64,000 nucleotides of DNA from Rhynchonema sp. JSB1_4. Lineage: Eukaryota; Nematoda; Chromadorea; Monhysterida; Xyalidae. A program made the translations under genes and the position numbers. Shown here in pieces: positions 58,390 through 64,000 of this stretch. Positions within the stretch are counted from its first letter, which is position 1; each line of letters starts with the position of its first letter. Below the pieces are notes generated by a model. The model was not told the origin of the DNA and made no database searches. It saw nothing but the letters and a program-made list of their open reading frames with translations. The DNA lies in NCBI GenBank assembly GCA_030248065.1, contig JASAMV010003287.1, positions 78,258 through 142,257 on the forward strand. Direction: 5' to 3'.

Positions 58390-59227
58390 GAGTGGTGTAG
58401 CTACCCAGGCGGGGCGGCAACCTACTATACCACCCAAAATGCGGGGCGGCAACCTACCTACTGTACCAGCCGAGCTAGGGGGGGGGTCGTACCACTGGGG
58501 GGGTCATCTGGAAACCGAAATTTTTTATGTCTAAATACTGGAGAAAATGTGGCCTAAAACACTAATTTCGCGCGCAGCGCGCGATTTTTCGCCTATTTGC
58601 AGACAAATATGCTAATTTCATGCAATTTTAAGCCAAAAATGAATGTTTTGGGTGAAAAGTTAGGTGGGGCGGCGCGGCATATACTTGCGTATTTTTCCGC
58701 AAAATATATTTTTGGAAAAAAACCGTTTTTTTTTTCGGAAAAAAAACGGTTTTTTTTCCAAATATTTTTCCAGTACTTAAGGATACCGATGGCCCAAAAA
58801 CGCCTATTTTGGAGAAAATTTTGTCCGGAAATGGCCTGAAACAGGCTAAAAATGCACTTGGAGATTAAAAAGTGCTCATTTTGAACTATTTAGCACCGAT
58901 TTACATTGGTTTTGACAACATCCTTTCGCAACCCTTGAAAATATCTCGGAAATTTTTGGAAAAAAAACCGTTTTTTTTCCAAAAGTTGCCACTTGGAAAA
59001 ATTTCCGGAAAAATAAAAACGTATTTTTCCGGGCCTCGGAAAAAAAACGGTTTTTTTCGGTTTTTTTTCCGAAAAAAACGGTTTTTTTTCCGGCCCGCAA
59101 GTATAGGGCGGCAACCTACCTACTGTACCAGGGGAGGGGCGGCAACCTACCTACTGTACCAGGTGAGGGGCGGCAACCTACCTACTGTACCTAGGGGGGG
59201 ACCCCCCCCCCCCCAGCTACACCATTG
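58390..59227. mobile_element. TIR element (GCGGCAACCTACCTACTGTACC family)
   Basis: Ends GTGGTGTAGCTACC / CCCAGCTACACCATTG, inserted in the 58276-61274 element (the uninterrupted copy reads CCAAACTTGTTGACGAT here). Tandem motif GGGGCGGCAACCTACCTACT, then GTACC. Central palindrome TCGCGCGCAGCGCGCGA (58568-58584). Also an unusual inner block of alternating GGAAAAAAACCG / CGGTTTTTTTTCC strings (58710-59095). A clear 8-bp duplication was not found. Confidence 0.72.
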
Positions 59228-59908
59228 CGTTGTTGACGATAGATAGATGGTGGGGGGGGGGGGGTCGCCAAAAATCAAGGTATAGTATAGTGTACTTTGT
59301 ACTAAGTAGGTAATAATGTGTAAACATTAATGAAAATGTACTTAGATGTACTAAATCCGCGCGTAGCGCGCGATTTTTTGCCTATTTGGGACAAAAAATA
59401 CCGATTTTGAGCCATTTTGAGGCAAAAATACCCATTTTGGGGTCGAACTCGAAATGTGTTGACGATAGATAGATTGTTCCCAGAATTTGTGGACGATAGA
59501 TAGATTTGCCCATAAGTGTTGACGATAGATGGATGAAATCAAAAAGTGTTGACGATAGATAGATGAATTTGGGGGGGGACACCCCCCCCCCCCCCCCCCC
59601 AAGTAGGTACTACCGTAAAAGCCTAAATAGAAGGGGGGGCTCTATTAACTCACTGACCCCATTTTGGGGGGGGCTCTATTACGGGGGGGCTCTATTCCGG
59701 GGGGGCCTCTATTAATTCACTGACCCGAACCTGAAAAATTGTTCCCAGAAATACCCCCAAAAACCCCTAAAAACGGGTTTGAAAGGATGTTTTTTCGCTT
59801 GTAATCGCATTTATTCGTGTCTATTGGTCAATAAGAGGCGTATTATATGCTCTGAATGAACAACGAACGTGCGTAAATGTACCTGTGCACCACTATCAAG
59901 CCTTAATA

Positions 59909-60333
59909 CCGTATTGTCGGAAATAGAACCCGGGGGGTCTATTTTTTCACTGGGGTCATTTTGGGGGGGTTCAATTTATGGGGGGGTCAATTATTGGGGG
60001 GGTTATATTTTTCATTTGGCCCCCGACGAAAAAAATCATTGTTAATAATGCCCTTAAAAATGGCTTGTTTTCGGTATTTTCTACCTTTAACAGCGTCGAT
60101 TATGCTTAAAAAGCTATGTTCTGTTGTGTTCGCAAGCTTAAACAACGTTTGACACAACAACACAGCTATACCATACCACTAATCTGTGGTACGGTGACGG
60201 TTGGGGGTGGGGTTCTGTTAATGGGGGGGTCAATTAATGGGGGGTTCTATTTTTGATTTCGAGCCATTTAGGGGGGGTTCAATTAATGGGGGGGGGGTCA
60301 ATTAATGGGGGGGTTCTATTTCCGACAATACGG
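59909..60333. mobile_element. Family B MITE (TA-flanked, 425 bp), intact copy
   Basis: Perfect inverted ends CCGTATTGTCGGAAATAGAA / TTCTATTTCCGACAATACGG with TA on each side. The empty site is visible in the 36787-37199 copy (complement of AGTAGTGTATTAAGGCTTG). Stacks of GGGGGGTCAATTAATGGGGG units near both ends; no ORF. Confidence 0.88.
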
Positions 60334-60353
60334 TACACTACTGTATAGGGGAT

Positions 60354-61150
60354 CAAGTTCAAGTTCAAGTTTTTATTGCATCAGAAGCAACATGGTAACG
60401 TCAACAACACGCATAAGCTGGACAGTAACGACGAAACCATAAACAATTACAAGTGTTTAGTGGGCCAGTGGATAGTTACGGATCGAGAGATGTAGATGAT
60501 GATAAGGAGCAAAAAAACACAGAAAACACAGAAACACAGCATGATTTTCAATTACATTTCACACACGGACGGAATAAATTTCACTGGCAGCAATCGCAAT
60601 TTATACAACAATTCAACAATCAAGCTTTGCGAACGAATGACTCCTTTGAATGTGCCCATTCGCAGGAAAACAGCAAAATCAGGTAAAGCATTGTAAAGAT
60701 GGGACATGATAACAATAGCACTGGTAGCGAGAATATGAGTTTTAGCACGTGGGATACAAATGGCACGAGAATGATTAAGACGAGAACTGGAGCGAGAATT
60801 GGAATCAGAAATGAACGAAATAGAATCAACAGGAGCAGCACGAATACCAAGAACATAAGAATGCATCAATCTCAGACGACGTTTCATGACAGTGACACCC
60901 ACATAATCAACACCAAACATTGAACACAACTGCGAATATGACACAGACCGATCATAATTGCCAGAGAACATGCGAATAATGCATTTTTGTGTTCTTTCCA
61001 ACAAATTACGTGAATAGTCATGAATAGGATAGGTCACCTCACACGAATAGTACATGACAGAGCAAATCAAGGTTTGATACAGATAACGCATGACAGACAC
61101 AGGTAGATCATTACGAAAGGTACGGTACAATGAACCAGCAATTTTCTTCA
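60354..61150 (-). mobile_element. 5'-truncated non-LTR retrotransposon (LINE) fragment
   Basis: The - strand frame from 61150 to a stop at 60552 encodes about 199 residues resembling the C-terminal part after the reverse transcriptase of CR1/Jockey-type LINEs (VMRYLYQTLICSVMYYSCEV, LERTQKCIIRMFSGNYDRSV). The downstream region ends in short tandem TTGAAC units (60357-60376), as the 3' tails of many LINEs do. Inserted in family A, removing a few bases of it. Family assignment is tentative. Confidence 0.7.
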
Positions 61151-61362
61151 CTTTGGGGGGGGCTCTATTCCGGGGGGGGGCTCTATTAATTCACTGACCC
61201 CTTTTTGGGGGGCTGTATTACGGGGGGGGCTCTATTCCGGGGGGGGGCTGTATTTAGGTTTTTACGGTACCCTGCTTTCAATCCCATTTTTAGGGGTTTT
61301 TGGGGGTATTTCTGGGAACAATTTTTCTGGTTCGGGTTAGGCCTGGGCACAATACCACTTTT

Positions 61363-61846
61363 CAGTGTAGTACTTGGTCAGGGTGTTGACGATAGATAGA
61401 TTGGGACCCGAAATGTGTTGACGATAGATAGATGACCCAAGTCCGAAATCTGGGGGGGGGTCGACCCAAACTTGTTGACGATAGATAGATGGTGGGGGGG
61501 GTCGCCAAAAATCAAGGTATAGTATAGTGTACTAAGTTGGTAATAATGTGTAAATATTAATGAAAATGTACTTAGATGTACTATATCCGCGCGCAGCGCG
61601 CGATTTTTTGCCTATTTGGGACAAAAAATACCGATTTTGAGCCATTTTGAGGCAAAAATACCCATTTTGGGGTCGAAATGTGTTGACGATAGATAGATTG
61701 TTCCCAGAATTTGTTGACGATAGATAGATTTGCCCACAAGTGTTGACGATAGATAGATGAAATCAAAAAGTGTTGACGATAGATAGATGAATTTGGGGGG
61801 GACCCCCCCCCCCCCCCCCCCCACCCCACCCCCAAGTACTACCCTG
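61363..61846. mobile_element. hAT-like MITE (GTTGACGATAGATAGAT family), intact copy
   Basis: Ends CAGTGTAGTACTTGG / CCAAGTACTACCCTG; perfect duplication CCACTTTT (61355-61362, 61847-61854). At least seven copies of GTTGACGATAGATAGATG; central palindrome CCGCGCGCAGCGCGCG (about 61588). 484 bp, non-coding. It sits in a GGTATTGGGTATTGG-type sequence related to the 54736-56038 element. Confidence 0.87.
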
Positions 61847-61854
61847 CCACTTTT

Positions 61855-62013
61855 GACACCCAATACCAATACCCAATACCAATACCGGCCCTGTACCAAT
61901 ACCCAATACCCAATACCAATACCAAATTGGGGACCCAATACCAATACCCAATACCAATACCGGGCGAGACCCAATACCAATAATATTGGCTTTCAATCAA
62001 AAAGTGAGTGTAC
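61855..62013. repeat. CCCAATACCAATA tandem block
   Basis: Continuation of the sequence split by the preceding MITE: irregular repeats of ACCCAATACCAATACC (about 61855-61985), related to the internal motif of the 54736-56038 element. Its outer right end was not identified. Confidence 0.65.
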
Positions 62014-62145
62014 CTGGTTGATTTTCTCTTGTTTGACTGCTTTTGATGACGACAAGATCGCTGATTTGAAGTTGGTGCCTTTGAGCAACGGGTTGTTGTT
62101 CGGATTGAAGCTCGGCTTCTTCTGTTTGGGGAGCTTTTTTGGCAT
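62014..62145 (-). CDS. Possible first coding exon of an unidentified gene
   Basis: ATG at 62145, 44 codons, then a GTACAC donor. The encoded peptide is basic and polar (MPKKLPKQKKPSFNPNNNPL, then LKGTNFKSAILSSSKAVK) and GC-richer than the surrounding repeats, like other exons here. No continuation was found: the exchanger's first exon on the same strand has a different phase and its own ATG. The + strand also has an open frame nearby (62221-62440) of uncertain meaning. Confidence 0.35.
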
Positions 62146-62209
62146 CGAGGCACGCGTTTGGTGGAACTGGAAATTCATATTTTGTGATAAAGTCCTGTTT
62201 CGACCCCTT

Positions 62210-62479
62210 GTCTAGACAGGAACTTTACCAGATTTGCGGCCGGGGTCTCATCAGTAGATGAGCCACAAATCTGTGACAAAGTAACGAATAATTTTTTCAT
62301 AATAAATGGGAAAACGCAAATGATACAACCTAAATCAATACAACCAGATGTTGGTCCCGATGTAGAAATGGATTTTGACGATAGTGTGACGTTCACTTGG
62401 ATGAAACTGGGTTGTGCTGTTGTTTTTTTTTTGGGGCAGCCTAATTAGTCGCGATTGACGGAATGAACTGAAAATGGAA
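62210..62479. other. Spacer beside the retroelement
   Basis: Probably the 3' untranslated part of the Penelope-like element on the - strand. A + strand frame (ending about 62447) reads VGPDVEMDFDDSVTFTWMK and looks mildly coding, but has no start or paired splice sites. Confidence 0.3.
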
Positions 62480-64000
62480 TTATAAACCTGAAACGATGCG
62501 CAACACCATCAGAGCCACTGAAGTTTTTGTTTTTAACCCAAATTTCAAAGCAGTGTTTTGATTGTTCTCAAAAAATGAAAGCAAGCTTTCGGTGACCAAT
62601 TTCTTTTCAAATCCATTGTGGAGGAGGTGCGCTATCGTGTCACGGGCAACGTTTATGAACCCTGCGCGGTTTTGTGCTGTGCAATTACGCGCAAAGCGCG
62701 TGATTTGGGCATTTAAGATCCCATACCCAGTTCGACTATGGACGTTGCTATCTGAATGAATGTATCTTAAGACCTGGAAATTGAAATCTTTTGTTTTGTC
62801 GTAAATGCTAATGCATGCTGCTTTATCTTTGATCTCGATTCCCAGGTCCAAATAATCAGCTTTGTCTAAACAGTCGTTTGTTCTGGACAGAACAATTTCT
62901 GGGGGGTATATGTTTTCTGCGGTTTTTATGAAATCACGGTCGCCAAAAACAATGATGTCGTCCACATATCTACAGCATAAGGAGAGTTTGTTCATTTTAT
63001 CACTATTTTGTGTGGATGTTGCAAATCCGAATTCAAGAATGGACAATGTTAGGTTGGCAATCAATGGTGAACTACTTGAACCCTGTGGGATACCTGTGAT
63101 TTGTCTGAAAATAATTCCTGCAAATGAGACGTAGGTTTCGTGTAAATTTAGCCATATCAGTCTGTAGATATCTTGTTTTGATAAAGTTCGATCAGCAGAC
63201 TCGAACTGGTCTGTGTATGTATATTCTCTACCTGACAACTTCAGATATGGTTTATCGTTTCCTTTTGTATTCCTGAAGCAGATATTTACCAGTTTCAACA
63301 ACTGCCGTTCGACTATATCATGTGGTAAGCTGGTGAACAGAGTGCTAAAATCTGCAGTAACAATATCTTTGGGGTTTTGTAAAGAGCTAATCTTGGAAGA
63401 TACTTGTGCAGAATTTTCAACTGTCCAATAGCAATTCTTTCCACTTTGCGCTTTAGTAACAGTGCAGTAATTGATAAAATGACGCTGTAAGGCGCCTAAT
63501 ACCCGGAAGGCGAGTTTCTGCAGTGGTTTTAACGAACTCTTTTTAGCCCCCGCAATTTGTCGAAACTTGTAAGGGGTTTTGTGCAATTTTGGTATGGCAA
63601 AAAGTCTGGGTATACATCTGTCATCATCTGAAATCTGGAGATCAAACTCTGAAGCAAAACTTGAGTGTCTTGCAATTATATGATCCACGTCTAGTCTTGT
63701 GGGCTCGTATGTGCTATTGCCTGACACCTCAAGGGTACTATTTTCTAACCTAATGCCGAGTTCATCGCACATAACTTGTACATAGTATTTTTTGCATGTG
63801 AAAACGTAGTTGTTAGCTGCCTTGTCGGCTGGGGTAACTATATAATTTCTATGTAAGCTACGTAAATCGCTATTACAATATCTGTACAGTTGGACGGCAT
63901 GGTTGAAAGTACCACGACGGGACTTTTGAGTATTTTTCCTGGAATATAGAGTTTTGTGTATCCAGTTTCGAACGTCTCTTAGTGAAAATGGGTCAATTTT
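62480..64000 (-). CDS. Reverse transcriptase of a Penelope-like retroelement, 5' end beyond window
   Basis: One open frame of 506 codons without introns from the window edge to a TGA at 62480. It starts mid-protein (IVTPADKAANNYVFTCKKYY, a PLE-type N-terminal motif). Then the RT core: IPRLFAIPKLHKTPYKFRQI, TADFSTLFTSLPHD (first catalytic Asp), GIPQGSSSSPLIANLTLSIL, and CCRYVDDIIVFGDRD with the paired catalytic Asp (about 62957-62968), then a thumb-like C-terminus ending ALMVLRIVSGL. The KLHK and GIPQG...SPLIANL forms separate it from LTR and ordinary non-LTR enzymes. No GIY-YIG endonuclease follows before the stop, so it belongs to an endonuclease-less or N-terminal-nuclease lineage, or is truncated. 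The frame has no internal stop, so the copy may be recent. Confidence 0.83.
   Translation of the reverse strand, partial: KIDPFSLRDVRNWIHKTLYSRKNTQKSRRGTFNHAVQLYRYCNSDLRSLHRNYIVTPADKAANNYVFTCKKYYVQVMCDELGIRLENSTLEVSGNSTYEPTRLDVDHIIARHSSFASEFDLQISDDDRCIPRLFAIPKLHKTPYKFRQIAGAKKSSLKPLQKLAFRVLGALQRHFINYCTVTKAQSGKNCYWTVENSAQVSSKISSLQNPKDIVTADFSTLFTSLPHDIVERQLLKLVNICFRNTKGNDKPYLKLSGREYTYTDQFESADRTLSKQDIYRLIWLNLHETYVSFAGIIFRQITGIPQGSSSSPLIANLTLSILEFGFATSTQNSDKMNKLSLCCRYVDDIIVFGDRDFIKTAENIYPPEIVLSRTNDCLDKADYLDLGIEIKDKAACISIYDKTKDFNFQVLRYIHSDSNVHSRTGYGILNAQITRFARNCTAQNRAGFINVARDTIAHLLHNGFEKKLVTESLLSFFENNQNTALKFGLKTKTSVALMVLRIVSGL

Larger units (their letters stand above)
59613..61267. mobile_element. 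Family A MITE in reverse orientation, interrupted twice
   Basis: Ends CCGTAAAAGCCTAAATAG / TATTTAGGTTTTTACGG with TA duplication, inserted in the right end of the 58276-61274 element. Interrupted by family B (59909-60333) and a LINE fragment (60354-61150). Otherwise follows the 36787-37199 copy. Confidence 0.83.
58276..61274. mobile_element. hAT-like MITE (GTTGACGATAGATAGAT family), interrupted copy
   Basis: Left end CAGTGTAGTACTTGGTCAGG; right end split by another element (AAGTAGGTACTA | CCCTG). Duplication CTTTCAAT (58268-58275, 61275-61282). Tandem motif GTTGACGATAGATAGATG; central palindrome CCGCGCGTAGCGCGCG (about 59358). Uninterrupted copy is at 61363-61846. Confidence 0.85.
56768..61335. 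mobile_element. Family A MITE copy split by two large nested insertions
   Basis: Pieces 56768-56941, 58197-58275 and 61275-61335 follow the uninterrupted copy at 36787-37199 in inverse order of interruption: GGGGTCAGTGAATTAATAGA ... CATTTATGC...GTTCAGAG | insertion | AGAGCACAT...CATCCTTTCAAT | insertion | CTTTCAATC...GGGGTATTTCTGGGAACAAT. The far terminal repeats are degraded. Confidence 0.75.

Noticed and set aside
58276..61846. GTTGACGATAGATAGAT arrays as a CRISPR array
   Set aside because: Eukaryotic context, spacers are not unique sequences of constant length, and the array lies between MITE terminal repeats.
54736..61846. Helitron origin of the nested elements
   Set aside because: Helitrons lack terminal inverted repeats and target duplications; these elements have both.

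Overview
The window is eukaryotic and most likely from a nematode. Genes are split into short exons (about 40-450 nt). Nearly all deduced introns end in a TTTCAG-like acceptor. Interstitial TTAGGC-type (nematode telomere-like) arrays occur several times. The gene set (globins, a LAPTM-like four-helix family, a LAMMER kinase, a cyclic-nucleotide-gated channel, a gustatory-receptor-like 7TM protein, an endosomal Na+/H+ exchanger) also fits. The species cannot be named from the sequence alone. Exon coordinates are my own, built from reading frame, GT-AG sites and intron-phase agreement; no transcript data were available.

Layout. 117-3540 (+): 3' part of a polymeric globin gene with at least three tandem globin units. 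4170-6865 (-): two tandem LAPTM-like four-helix genes sharing an almost identical third exon. 7.7-8.3 kb and 15.3-17.6 kb: inverted-repeat elements. 11658-14023 (+), plus a related exon at 16376: a single-pass membrane protein with duplicated candidate last exons. 19649-23209 (-): a complete LAMMER (CLK/Doa) kinase, with RS-rich and low-complexity coding exons on the same strand out to 34.1 kb that may be its long 5' part. 34.8-38.2 kb: foldback and TIR elements. 38482-39613 (-): a five-exon gene of unknown function. 40691-43783 (-): CNG channel. 44338-46220 (-): gustatory/LITE-1-type receptor. 48590-53599 (-): complete NHE6/7/9-type exchanger. 53.7-61.9 kb: a nested stack of small TIR transposons. 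62480 to the window end (-): reverse transcriptase of a Penelope-like element.

The neighbouring CNG channel and gustatory-type receptor could act in one sensory cell type, but shared strand and adjacency are the only evidence. The clearest unusual structure is the 54-62 kb stack. At least nine hAT-like MITEs with 8-bp target duplications, a TA-duplicating MITE inserted in another TA-duplicating MITE, and a truncated LINE are inserted into one another. Several unrelated families share one internal plan: CAGTG-type ends, long G/C runs, a family-specific short tandem motif and a central CG-rich palindrome.
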